From assembly GCA_947243845.1 (NCBI GenBank), contig CAMXIF010000002.1, positions 124,001 through 188,000 of the forward strand: a DNA stretch of 64,000 bases. Reading direction: 5' to 3'. This DNA comes from an uncultured bacterium. Lineage in GTDB: Bacteria; Bacillota; Clostridia; Lachnospirales; Lachnospiraceae. The position numbers and the translations under genes are program-made. Below, in pieces: positions 52,946 to 61,673 of the stretch; position 1 is the first letter of the stretch, and each line of letters begins with the position of its first letter. The notes beneath the pieces are model-generated. The model was not told where the DNA came from, did not search any database, and worked only from the letters and a program-made list of their open reading frames with translations.

Positions 52946-55477
52946 TTATTTTTTCAAATAAATATCTAATCCGAATCCCTGCGCCAAGTCAGAAACCGCA
53001 ATCGTTCCATCATACCGCTCTACAGTCTCTCTCATAATCCAAAGGCCAATACCGGTCCCCTCCGCCGGATTCTTACTGGTTTCACCAAGTTCAAAAATAC
53101 GATTCTCTACATCCTTATATTTTTCGTCAAGTTCAGGTCCATTATTCCACAAATTCAAATGAAAATACTCCTCCTCTTCTTGTAGAATTATTTTTACCAT
53201 ACGTTCCGGATTTTTTGCTTTCTCTAAAAAGTATACCGAATTCAATAAAAAATTATTAAGAATTATATACAAATCAGCTTCAGCAATCATAAATTTCTTT
53301 TCAGGATCCGTCTTGTCACCCAATTCTACAAGGATGTCTTTTGAAACAAGTAGTTCTTCCCACGCTCTAATTATTTTTGCAATCTCACTCCCCAAACAAA
53401 CCTGTTTCCATTGAAGTTTTTCTTTCTGAGTCCCTTCCATTGCTACTTTCAGCCACAGTGCCAACATCTCATCTGTAGATTGCATTTTTTCAATAATAAT
53501 GAATGGATCATAAACAAATCCCGGTTGTAAATTTTCATTTTCAATCATATAATTTACGCGGTGTCTCAGCTGTGCGGCTCTTGATCCATAATGTGCCTGT
53601 ATTCCTTTAAATTCATGAAAAAAAGTATTTAAGATTAATCCTGAAGAACTGAGTAATTGAAGAATCTGTTTAGCATCCAAAGCTTCTTTTACTTCCTGCA
53701 TTAAATTATATACGGTTTTCTGATATTCTTCGTCAGTATATTTTCCTTCCTGCCTATTACTCTCTTTATAACTATCTTCTGCATTTTCCTCTTTTGTATT
53801 TTTATACTCTGAACTAAAGAAGTTTCTTTCTCCATATATTTCTATATTCGCAACAGCATCCGCCCGAATATTTGCATCCGCACCAAAAGTTTTTTCTATC
53901 TCCTTATGCCATCTCGTATATTCGCGATAAAATCCCTGTCTGTCTGTTTCAAAAATATGAATTGCTTCCTGTAGAATATCTACAAATATCTGATATTCAT
54001 CATTCTGAGTCAACCCTTCCCGATTAGCCATATCATAAAGAGCCGGATTGGGTTCACGCCCAATCTGAACCTGGCCAATCAGCTGATACGCCAATACTCT
54101 CCATTCGCCACTCTCACTTCCGACACCACCTGGACTATCAGCCTGACGTTTTCCCAATTCCAACCAGTCAAAATAAGTTCCCTCATCACCATAGGGCCGT
54201 ACCTTAAACTTATCCCTATAAATTTTTACTCCGGAAAATTTAGCAAGCAGTTGCTTCCTGCTCTTGGCCATAACTCTTCTGATAATTTCAGCATCACTTC
54301 CTTGATTTTTAACAAAATATAGTTCAGCTTCAAAAGGCCCTACATTTCGAATTTTTGCCGGATCATCTTTCAACACTTTTGTCATGTCTCTGTCAAAAAT
54401 AATTTCCTGTTCATATTGCTCACGATGACATTTATCCTTTTGAAAATATGGTCTTGACCAAAATGTGTCCAAACTTACGGTCTTATTAAATTTTTTAAAT
54501 TGAACACTTTTTTTATGTACATCAACCTCATTCCTTCCCAATTTTACAGAAAGCATCTTTTCACCATCAAATGAAATTTTTATTTTATAGTCATAGTCTT
54601 TTTCACTTATAGATATATCTCCCGTTTTGTAATCATATTCCGGATAATAAGTATTACAAACATAAACCTTAAAGGGATCTACTGTTCCAAGCGGATTAAT
54701 ACTCTTCAAATTAGTATTTACTTTTTCAAAAAGGCGCATGGTCCACTCTTCCCGAATTGGTGACAGGATAATTGTTGTTCCTTTCGTCCAGTCATGCTCA
54801 TCAGTAAAAGCCTCTCGGAACCTATTTCCCAAAATATTTCTCACGGTTTGTATATAGGTATCTTCTGTTTGATTAAGTTCTGCCGTTATCTGATTAAGAA
54901 GCTTAGAATTTTCAAATTGCTCCCAATTAATACTCCAATCTATCAGCCTGTCTTTTTTGCACTTTGTATACATACGAGAAACTACAGATAATTTATCAAG
55001 TGCAAACCTTCCGATACCTTTTGCCCCGGTTTTTATTCTTCCTTTTTCGCTTATATAATTTACTTCCTTATCACTTGTTCCAATATACATCCATTTCGTT
55101 TTGACATCAGATAAAGACATTCCTACTCCATTGTCTGCCACAACGAGACGATTATATTTGGCAAAAATCTGACGTATTTTGTTAGTTTCCTCCTCGGTCA
55201 ACTCAGATCTTTTATAGAATTCACCTTCTTTCGATTCAGAATAATACGTCAAAATCTCTTTACAATCTTCCTCTGATAAAAACTGCTGCAACTTTTGTGC
55301 CGATATCTCAGTTGGAACATATGGAAAAGGCATGTCAAACCAGACACATACACAAGATGCATCTGCATCATACGCATTCTTAACCAATTCAATCAGAGCA
55401 CCGTCTCCATCTGCTATATTCTCCCTGCCTATCAATCTGGCAGCCTTTGCTCCGACTTCAAAATTAATATTTTCCAT
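52946..55477 (-). CDS. Double-GHKL ATPase: Hsp90/MORC-like N-terminus with histidine-kinase C-terminus
   Basis: About 843 residues (numbering from the upstream ATG at 55492). The N-terminal GHKL domain has E35-x3-N39 in LIELVKNAYDADA, DNGVGMS at 120-126 and GAKGIGRFALDKL at 156-168. The C-terminal half has a phospho-His box with H626 in LNTFFHEFKG, an N-box (N746/N751 in LYIILNNFLLNSVYFLE), NNGP at 783-786 and GTGIGLWIMRE at 812-822. It therefore combines a MutL/Hsp90/MORC-type clamp ATPase with a sensor kinase in one chain. No membrane segment. GGGAG overlapping the methylase stop precedes ATG 55477. Part of a methylase-ATPase-receiver-HNH operon; candidate sensor of a defence system. Confidence 0.9.
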   Translation of the reverse strand: MENINFEVGAKAARLIGRENIADGDGALIELVKNAYDADASCVCVWFDMPFPYVPTEISAQKLQQFLSEEDCKEILTYYSESKEGEFYKRSELTEEETNKIRQIFAKYNRLVVADNGVGMSLSDVKTKWMYIGTSDKEVNYISEKGRIKTGAKGIGRFALDKLSVVSRMYTKCKKDRLIDWSINWEQFENSKLLNQITAELNQTEDTYIQTVRNILGNRFREAFTDEHDWTKGTTIILSPIREEWTMRLFEKVNTNLKSINPLGTVDPFKVYVCNTYYPEYDYKTGDISISEKDYDYKIKISFDGEKMLSVKLGRNEVDVHKKSVQFKKFNKTVSLDTFWSRPYFQKDKCHREQYEQEIIFDRDMTKVLKDDPAKIRNVGPFEAELYFVKNQGSDAEIIRRVMAKSRKQLLAKFSGVKIYRDKFKVRPYGDEGTYFDWLELGKRQADSPGGVGSESGEWRVLAYQLIGQVQIGREPNPALYDMANREGLTQNDEYQIFVDILQEAIHIFETDRQGFYREYTRWHKEIEKTFGADANIRADAVANIEIYGERNFFSSEYKNTKEENAEDSYKESNRQEGKYTDEEYQKTVYNLMQEVKEALDAKQILQLLSSSGLILNTFFHEFKGIQAHYGSRAAQLRHRVNYMIENENLQPGFVYDPFIIIEKMQSTDEMLALWLKVAMEGTQKEKLQWKQVCLGSEIAKIIRAWEELLVSKDILVELGDKTDPEKKFMIAEADLYIILNNFLLNSVYFLEKAKNPERMVKIILQEEEEYFHLNLWNNGPELDEKYKDVENRIFELGETSKNPAEGTGIGLWIMRETVERYDGTIAVSDLAQGFGLDIYLKK

Positions 55478-55482
55478 ATAAA

Positions 55483-56898
55483 TCACTCCCACTCTTCAAA
55501 CGTAAACTCTGCAATATCCTTTACTGTAAGACGTCTTGATTTACCTGTTGTAAATATTCCAATCTGTTTCAAATAATCATAAAAGCATCGACTTTCCAAC
55601 ACTTTTTTTGCCTGCAGTAATGTATATTCACTATTTCTCGTCACAAAAAATCCTGCACAGGGAATTACATTTTCATTTTCCAGAGTTATATTTACTTTTG
55701 AAGATATAATGGATGGCATGACCAATTTCTCGTTGAGTATTTTTGTAATTGCCTGGCTTCTCCCATATTCAAACCATAATGCATTTTTATCAGCAGCCCT
55801 TTTTTCCAAAGCATCTTTATGACGCATCAAATGAATTGTTGTTTCCGGAAATTTTTCTCTAAACTCATACTCTTGATAATGACACAATTTACCCTCTTTG
55901 TGATAATAGGGAAAAATAATAGCTACCTCATGAGATTTTTCCCCTCGTTTCTTACTCACCGCTGGCTTTACAATTTCACTCTCAATCTTATCCCCATCCG
56001 GTAACAGAAAATACTTATCATTTCTATCGTATTCCTCAAGTATAAAAGCCTTATTACATAAAGTTGCAATCGTATTATTTACCTGAAAGTAATCCCCAAA
56101 CCGGTATTTTCCTCTAGTAGTTTTTGTCTCCACAAATTTCCACTTCTCATCTAATAAATCCTTGTCAATTTCTGTTTCTTTGCCCGCTGCTACATCTATA
56201 TAAAAAAAATGCATACTACTCCTTTTCTCCAATAATAAAATTGTTGAAGAAGTAACAGTTCCCGGAAATTTATTTTGATAAGTATAATCATATATCTTTG
56301 TTACATATGGTTTAATACATTTTCGTAAATCACTTGCAAATACATTCTTGTAAATACTATATGGAATTATGTATGCCATTTTACCATTTATTTTTAAATC
56401 CATAATACTTTTTTCTACAAATGGATAATAATAATCAAATTTGCCCTGCCTACAAACTGAAAACTTATTTTTCAAATATGTCCTGTCTTTCTCTTCAATG
56501 TCTCGATATACAATATATGGAGGATTACCAATCACAAAATAAAATCGTCTCTTAACTTTTAATCGTAAATAGTCTCCCTCTATAATATTCCAATTTACAT
56601 TTTCAATTCCAAATTCCTGAGCCACTAAATCAAGATTTCTCTTACACTGGACAGCATTGATATGCTCCAATTCTATACCACAAATATCTTTCTCCAATCC
56701 CTTTTTAATCTCTTCATCTGACAATCTTATTTTGTGACAAAATATAATATATCTTCTCACTATTTCTACCAAGATTTTACCATCACCACAAGAATTTTCT
56801 AATATACTTTTGCCATATAATTTATCATTATACCCAATTATATCCAACAATTCATTTACATATTTAGTTGGAGTAAATATCCTACAATTATTCGCCAT
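55483..56898 (-). CDS. N6-adenine DNA methyltransferase (Eco57I/TaqI-like)
   Basis: 471 residues. RIFTPTKYVNELLDIIG, SAM motif ILENSCGDGKILVEIV (32-47), IIEGDYLRL and the catalytic NPPY (125-128 in VIGNPPYIVYRDI), then FDYYYPFVEKSIMDLKINGK and a C-terminal target-recognition-like half ending FTTGKSRRLTVKDIAEFTFE. Length and motif order are those of gamma-class methylases (type IIG/BREX-like group) without a fused nuclease. It is the first gene of the operon and has a consensus promoter upstream, so it would mark self DNA for the ATPase/receiver/HNH module. AGGGG is eight bases before the ATG. Confidence 0.92.
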   Translation of the reverse strand: MANNCRIFTPTKYVNELLDIIGYNDKLYGKSILENSCGDGKILVEIVRRYIIFCHKIRLSDEEIKKGLEKDICGIELEHINAVQCKRNLDLVAQEFGIENVNWNIIEGDYLRLKVKRRFYFVIGNPPYIVYRDIEEKDRTYLKNKFSVCRQGKFDYYYPFVEKSIMDLKINGKMAYIIPYSIYKNVFASDLRKCIKPYVTKIYDYTYQNKFPGTVTSSTILLLEKRSSMHFFYIDVAAGKETEIDKDLLDEKWKFVETKTTRGKYRFGDYFQVNNTIATLCNKAFILEEYDRNDKYFLLPDGDKIESEIVKPAVSKKRGEKSHEVAIIFPYYHKEGKLCHYQEYEFREKFPETTIHLMRHKDALEKRAADKNALWFEYGRSQAITKILNEKLVMPSIISSKVNITLENENVIPCAGFFVTRNSEYTLLQAKKVLESRCFYDYLKQIGIFTTGKSRRLTVKDIAEFTFEEWE

Positions 56899-57001
56899 TT
56901 TGTTACCCCTGAAAATATATTATCAGCTTTAATCTCATAATTTTGCTTATTACAGTTTATACTACTCTGCAACATTCCCCAAAACTATGTTAACTATTTC
57001 T

Positions 57002-57030
57002 ATTATATCTTTTTAATCGATTTTTTTCAA
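57002..57030 (-). promoter_or_regulatory. Strong sigma-A promoter of the methylase-ATPase-receiver-HNH operon
   Basis: Minus-strand TTGAAA (57025-57030), exactly 17 bases, TATAAT (57002-57007), about 100 bases before the methylase ATG. Direct copies of TCGATT flank the A-run that makes up the -35 element and could be a regulator site. Confidence 0.75.
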
Positions 57031-57041
57031 TCGAATGTACA

Positions 57042-58040
57042 CTAACGACTCCCCACCACCACCATCTTCCACCCATGCACCACCCTGACCATCTTCGGCG
57101 CAATGGTAAGCAGAAGCAAATACCCCTTATTCTTCTTCGTCAAATAAGGATTCGTCACCGTATCCCGCAGATGCCCCCGCAGATACTTCTTTACCTTCTG
57201 ATAAAAGCCATTATCCCCTCTCATCTGCGATACCGGCACATGCAGCATATAATCCAGCCTCTGAAACAGACCAAACCGAACCGCATAAACATGCAAAGCA
57301 GGATACTTCCTGTCCACCAGTTCCTGTATCCTGTCCGCATTGTCCACAATATCTATAAAAACCCTCGAAAAACTGTCCTTCGTCCTCTTGCGGGTGGTAC
57401 TCTCTTTTCTGCACACCACATGATATCCCTGTTCGGGAAGAATCACGATTCCCTCAATCTCCTGCAAAAGTTCCACCAGAAGTCTGAAATCCTCATTCAG
57501 TTCTCCCTCCGGAAACTGGTGTCCGTTCATAAGTTCTTTCTTTAACAGCTTCGTACAGAAGGAACAATCGCCCCGGTGCATCAGGAGTTCTCTCACAAAC
57601 GTCTGCGCCTCACAAAACTGTACCTGCTCCGGCGGCATACACACGTCCGGCAGGCGTCTGCCCTCTTCATCCACTTCATCCCTGGAAATCTGCGCCACCG
57701 GACAATCCCTCTCAGTAAGCGCCTTCATCAATTTCTCATAAACATAAGGTTCAATATAGTCATCACTGTCCACAAAACCCAGATACGCACCGGAAGCCAG
57801 CTTGATGCCGACATTGCGGGCTGAGGAAGCGCCGCCGTTTTTTTTATGGTACGTACGGATACGGCAATCCTGTTTGGCCAGCTGTTCACACAATCTGTCC
57901 GTCCCATCCGTGGAGCCGTCATCGATCAGAAGGATTTCCAGATTGGAATAGGTCTGCGTACAGATAGACTTTACGCACTTTTCCAGACAATCTATGGAAT
58001 TGTATACCGGTACGATGACGCTGATTTTATGAGTATCCAT
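57042..58040 (-). CDS. Family 2 glycosyltransferase
   Basis: About 332 residues. HKISVIVPVYNSIDCLEKCV, ILLIDDGSTDGTDRLCEQL, GGASSARNVGIKLASGAYLG and FVDSDDYIEPYVYEKL give the GT-A fold and DSD metal site. The last 60 residues are basic and partly hydrophobic, suggesting membrane association. Eight consecutive A on the coding strand (57838-57845) encode the KK before NGGASS. Last gene of the leftward exopolysaccharide operon; ATG 58040 is the usual family start. Sugar unknown. Confidence 0.9.
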   Translation of the reverse strand: MDTHKISVIVPVYNSIDCLEKCVKSICTQTYSNLEILLIDDGSTDGTDRLCEQLAKQDCRIRTYHKKNGGASSARNVGIKLASGAYLGFVDSDDYIEPYVYEKLMKALTERDCPVAQISRDEVDEEGRRLPDVCMPPEQVQFCEAQTFVRELLMHRGDCSFCTKLLKKELMNGHQFPEGELNEDFRLLVELLQEIEGIVILPEQGYHVVCRKESTTRKRTKDSFSRVFIDIVDNADRIQELVDRKYPALHVYAVRFGLFQRLDYMLHVPVSQMRGDNGFYQKVKKYLRGHLRDTVTNPYLTKKNKGYLLLLTIAPKMVRVVHGWKMVVVGSR

Positions 58041-58087
58041 GACCCTGCTTCCTCTATTTTGCATCTATATTCTTTCTCATTGCCAAC

Positions 58088-59275
58088 CTATCCAACATCC
58101 CCCTGCAGCATTGCCCGGTACATCTTTCCCGGCGCCGTCACTGGTGCTATGCTTAAGGGGCCTTCCAACTCTGGGTCTATCATCCCCCGCTGTAACCCCT
58201 CCACAAACCGCAGAAGCGCTTCCGCCGCATGTTCCGCATTCCACATATCGCGGATGGTCTCATAAGCCGCCCGGCCCATCTGCTTTCGCTTCTCCCAGTT
58301 GGCAAATAGATCCAGCACTAATTCTTCCATCTTATCATAATTATCCTGAGGATAAACCAGACCGTTTACCCCATGCCGAATCAGATAGGGCGCTGCCCCC
58401 ACCTGGGCATTGACCACTTCCACACAGCCGCTGTTCATGCCCTCATTGACCACGGCTCCCCAGCCTTCCAGATAATTGCTGGTAAAAAGATGAATGTGAC
58501 ACTTCTCCATCACATCCCGCACCTTCTCAGGCTGTGTATAGCCATAAAATACAAAAGATTCCATGAGGCCGGCGCTTTCCACATCCCGCCGAACCACCGG
58601 CTCCAATTCTCCGTCTCCCAACATATGAATCTTATAGGCATACCCTTTTTCCCGCAGAACCCCGGCCAGCCGCACCACGTATTCCGGGTGTTTTAAGGGA
58701 ATAAACCGCCCGGCCCAGACAATATGAAGCACTCCGTCCTGCGGTTTTAAGGCCGCAAATTCTTCCTCCGTATAAGTACGGAGCCTTGTGAAATAGCCCC
58801 ATTTAAACAGTTTGTCCGGATAGGCGCCAATCAGGTGAAAATCCGAAGCCGCATAGGCACCGGCACAGAGCATACATACATTCTGTCTGCGGTATCTGAT
58901 ATGCTCCCTATATTTCGCTGCAAGTCCTCGGGGCGATACCATTTTCCACTGTCCTTCCCGATAAAGCCGTTCGCTCACCCGAAGGGTAGTCTTGCCTGAA
59001 AGCAATCTGGGTTCCACGATATCCTCCCGACCGGTCCAGCCAAAGAGCACCACATCGCTCTCCATGATCTTCTTCAGACATTCATATTCTTTCTCATAGA
59101 GGCACTCCACATAGGGAATCTCCTCCACGTTCACACTCCATCCCATTTCCACGCGCTCTTTTTCCATAGGCATGGTCTGGATAAAGGTAAATTCTTCCCG
59201 AAGCTGCGCATACAAGGCCTCGCACAACGGAATCTGATGGTGATTGATATAGTTAGATACAAAGGTAAAAGTCAT
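58088..59275 (-). CDS. GT4 family glycosyltransferase
   Basis: 395 residues, GT-B fold. MTFTFVSNYINHHQIPLCEA is the N-terminal strand and loop (as in WfgS/WfeV-type enzymes). HIVWAGRFIPLKHPEYVVRL, HMLGDGELEPVVRRD, VFYGYTQPEKVRDVMEKCHI and TSNYLEGWGAVVNEGMNSGC (E-x7-E) form the donor domain. The ATG overlaps the stop of the upstream GT4 gene by four bases. Probably a retaining transferase of the exopolysaccharide repeat unit. Confidence 0.9.
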   Translation of the reverse strand: MTFTFVSNYINHHQIPLCEALYAQLREEFTFIQTMPMEKERVEMGWSVNVEEIPYVECLYEKEYECLKKIMESDVVLFGWTGREDIVEPRLLSGKTTLRVSERLYREGQWKMVSPRGLAAKYREHIRYRRQNVCMLCAGAYAASDFHLIGAYPDKLFKWGYFTRLRTYTEEEFAALKPQDGVLHIVWAGRFIPLKHPEYVVRLAGVLREKGYAYKIHMLGDGELEPVVRRDVESAGLMESFVFYGYTQPEKVRDVMEKCHIHLFTSNYLEGWGAVVNEGMNSGCVEVVNAQVGAAPYLIRHGVNGLVYPQDNYDKMEELVLDLFANWEKRKQMGRAAYETIRDMWNAEHAAEALLRFVEGLQRGMIDPELEGPLSIAPVTAPGKMYRAMLQGDVG

Positions 59276-60558
59276 TCTGACATCTCCCTGTAAATGCGCA
59301 TCAGACGGTAATAGTTCTGGTCTGCATCATGATTGACACGTGCATGTTTTCTGGCATTATCGGAGAGACGTTCCACAATTGCCTCCTTGGTGAAAATCTC
59401 AATGATACTGTCAGCCAGCGCGTCCACATCCCCCGGCGGATAGAGGAAGCCATCTCCGCCATCCGTCAGAAGGTTATGTATGCCGCCCACGTTCGCCGCC
59501 ACACAAGGCACCCCCAAAAGCATGGCCTCGCCCACGGAATTGGGCGAGTTCTCCAGTGCAGACGGGCAGACGAACACATGGCAGCTTAAGTACTGCTCTT
59601 TCATTTCCTCCGCACCGATGCGCCCCAGCATATGAACTTTCTCTTCCAAATGATTCTCTTTAATCAATTTCTTTAAATATTTACCATAAGCCGGAAGTTT
59701 CAGCACATCCTCCCATGTTTCCGCACGCAGGATATTGCTTCCCGCCACATAAACCTCGGCATCCGGAAACTGTTCCAAAATTTTCGGCATCGCCTTTAAC
59801 AGATAATGGAAGCCTTTTAACGGATAATCTCCCTGGCTTAAGAAAATACGATAGGACTGGCAGGTGCTGCTCTTCCATCTGTCACGATAGAATACACTGC
59901 GGAGCGTCTCATTCAGGAAATGATAGACAGCGTCCGGATTAATCTTTGCCGTTTCCGCCTGGTCAAAATCTGTCCGTCCTGCAATATGCTTCACCCGCTT
60001 TATAGCCTCAATCTCATACTCACCGCGTTTCTCAAATTTCTTTTGCTGCTGACGCAGACTGTCCTTTCTGATCATATCGCGGAATGTGGTCTGTCTTTGT
60101 ACCTTCATCGGCAGATCCGCCATATAAACTTTCGCACAGGCGGACACCAGCCCCTGGATTCCGATCAGCGTCCGCTCCGGCTGGTCAAAGACTTTGACCG
60201 CTGCAAGCGCATGGGGAAACTCCGTGCCAAACACATGCAGAAGGTCCGGTTTATAATCATCTATGATCAGCTTGAAAAAGGCTTCTAATTCCACATCATA
60301 ATTTTCCGGTGTATTCAGATTTTCCACAAACGCATAGCAGTGGCATGAAATATTCTCTCCCAGCTGCATGACCTGGTCAAAGGCGCCTAAGGATTCATCC
60401 ACCGGAAAAGCAATCCCCAGCTCAATACGATTTCTGTCCTGTTCCATGATCACTCTGTCCAACAGACCGCTAAGCCACCCTTCCCGGTTACTATAAGGCA
60501 GGTTTAAACGTTTGGCAATTACCGGCAGCATAATATTACACACCCATAAGATTTTCAT
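59272..60558 (-). CDS. GT4 family glycosyltransferase
   Basis: About 428 residues. MKILWVCNIMLPVIAKRLNL starts the GT-B fold; LLHVFGTEFPHALAAVKVF and FLSQGDYPLKGFHYLLKAMP lie in the middle; CHVFVCPSALENSPNSVGEA and MLLGVPCVAANVGGIHNLLT form the donor-binding signature. GGAGG stands five bases before the ATG at 60558. Coupled to the next GT4 gene by an ATGA overlap. Donor sugar unknown. Confidence 0.92.
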   Translation of the reverse strand: MKILWVCNIMLPVIAKRLNLPYSNREGWLSGLLDRVIMEQDRNRIELGIAFPVDESLGAFDQVMQLGENISCHCYAFVENLNTPENYDVELEAFFKLIIDDYKPDLLHVFGTEFPHALAAVKVFDQPERTLIGIQGLVSACAKVYMADLPMKVQRQTTFRDMIRKDSLRQQQKKFEKRGEYEIEAIKRVKHIAGRTDFDQAETAKINPDAVYHFLNETLRSVFYRDRWKSSTCQSYRIFLSQGDYPLKGFHYLLKAMPKILEQFPDAEVYVAGSNILRAETWEDVLKLPAYGKYLKKLIKENHLEEKVHMLGRIGAEEMKEQYLSCHVFVCPSALENSPNSVGEAMLLGVPCVAANVGGIHNLLTDGGDGFLYPPGDVDALADSIIEIFTKEAIVERLSDNARKHARVNHDADQNYYRLMRIYREMSE

Positions 60559-60590
60559 ATGTTCCTCCATTCTGAAGCAGCAGATTTTCT

Positions 60591-61586
60591 TTATCGCTTC
60601 TTTCCAGATATTCTTCTGTAGACCTCATATACCCTTCTCTTACATGTCTGATACATCCCAGCCGTCACCGGATTCCGCGCCAAATGCGTTCTCACCGGGG
60701 CGAGGGTTATCATCATAAACAAACGATATTTCATTACTTTTGAAACCGGCATGTATTTGCTTACGATTTGCCTGTGTTCCTTCGCGGATGTTCGGATATT
60801 CTCCCCTGTCTCCGAAAAACCGCCGCCCTCGTAAGAGGCCACTGTCACCGGCAAATACACAGTATGCGCCCCCGCTTTATAAAAACACCACAGAAAATGT
60901 TCATAATCGGCGCGAACCCGGTACCCGGTATCAAACCCCCGGGATGCAAAAAGCTTTCTGTCATAGAAACAGGCCTGGTGGCAGGGTACATTTCGGTAAC
61001 AGCCAAAATCATCCATCTTAGGATTTGACTGCACCAGGGCACCGGTCATCCGTTCCCGGATATTACCATAAAAGAGCAGCGGTCTGCTTTCGTCACGTCC
61101 GTTCGCTTTCTGCCAGCCACGTGGACTTGTCCCTGCTTTATTTTCATATTCTTCCATCAGCCGCTTTACTTTGGAAAGCACATCATCCTGATAAAAGTAA
61201 TCCCCACAATTTAAGAATAAAATGTACTCTCCGGACGCATGTTTTACCGCCTGGTTCATGGCATCATATATCCCGCTGTCCGGCTCCCGGTAAATCCTGC
61301 ATCGTCCATTTTTCAGGGGCTGCTTTCCTGTTACGGATTCATCATCGGCAGTCATAGTTGTTTTTTCAGCGTTCTCATCTACAAAACTGTCGATTTTAAT
61401 AAATCCTTCCATAGTGCTGTCCGTGAAACCGCCTGCCTTTACAAGTCCTTCCACCGAATCATCCGTTGAACCACCATCCTTAACAATGATCTCATAATCA
61501 TCTTCCGTCTGGTTCAGGATACTCTTTACCGTCTTATGTAGTTTTTCCCCTTCATTGAGACAGACTACAATAATACTGAATGTCAT
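60591..61586 (-). CDS. Family 2 glycosyltransferase (WcaA-like)
   Basis: 331 residues. TFSIIVVCLNEGEKLHKTVK and IIVKDGGSTDDSVEGLVKAG begin the GT-A fold; DSGIYDAMNQAVKHASGEYI and LFLNCGDYFYQDDVLSKV are the donor motifs, with NCGD in the place of DxD as in colanic-acid type WcaA/WcaE enzymes. An insertion of about 45 residues (near 55-100, with GGFTDSTMEGFIKIDSFVDE) separates the first two motifs. It contains a short internal repeat (VEGLVKAGGFTDSTMEGFIK) and is unusual for the family. Confidence 0.88.
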   Translation of the reverse strand: MTFSIIVVCLNEGEKLHKTVKSILNQTEDDYEIIVKDGGSTDDSVEGLVKAGGFTDSTMEGFIKIDSFVDENAEKTTMTADDESVTGKQPLKNGRCRIYREPDSGIYDAMNQAVKHASGEYILFLNCGDYFYQDDVLSKVKRLMEEYENKAGTSPRGWQKANGRDESRPLLFYGNIRERMTGALVQSNPKMDDFGCYRNVPCHQACFYDRKLFASRGFDTGYRVRADYEHFLWCFYKAGAHTVYLPVTVASYEGGGFSETGENIRTSAKEHRQIVSKYMPVSKVMKYRLFMMITLAPVRTHLARNPVTAGMYQTCKRRVYEVYRRISGKKR

Positions 61587-61673
61587 GACAATTCTTTCCC
61601 CGCTTGATTATAAGTTTTCCTAAAGCAGCCCAATTCCCGGAATATATCCATTCCCTCTCTTATGACATAACGG

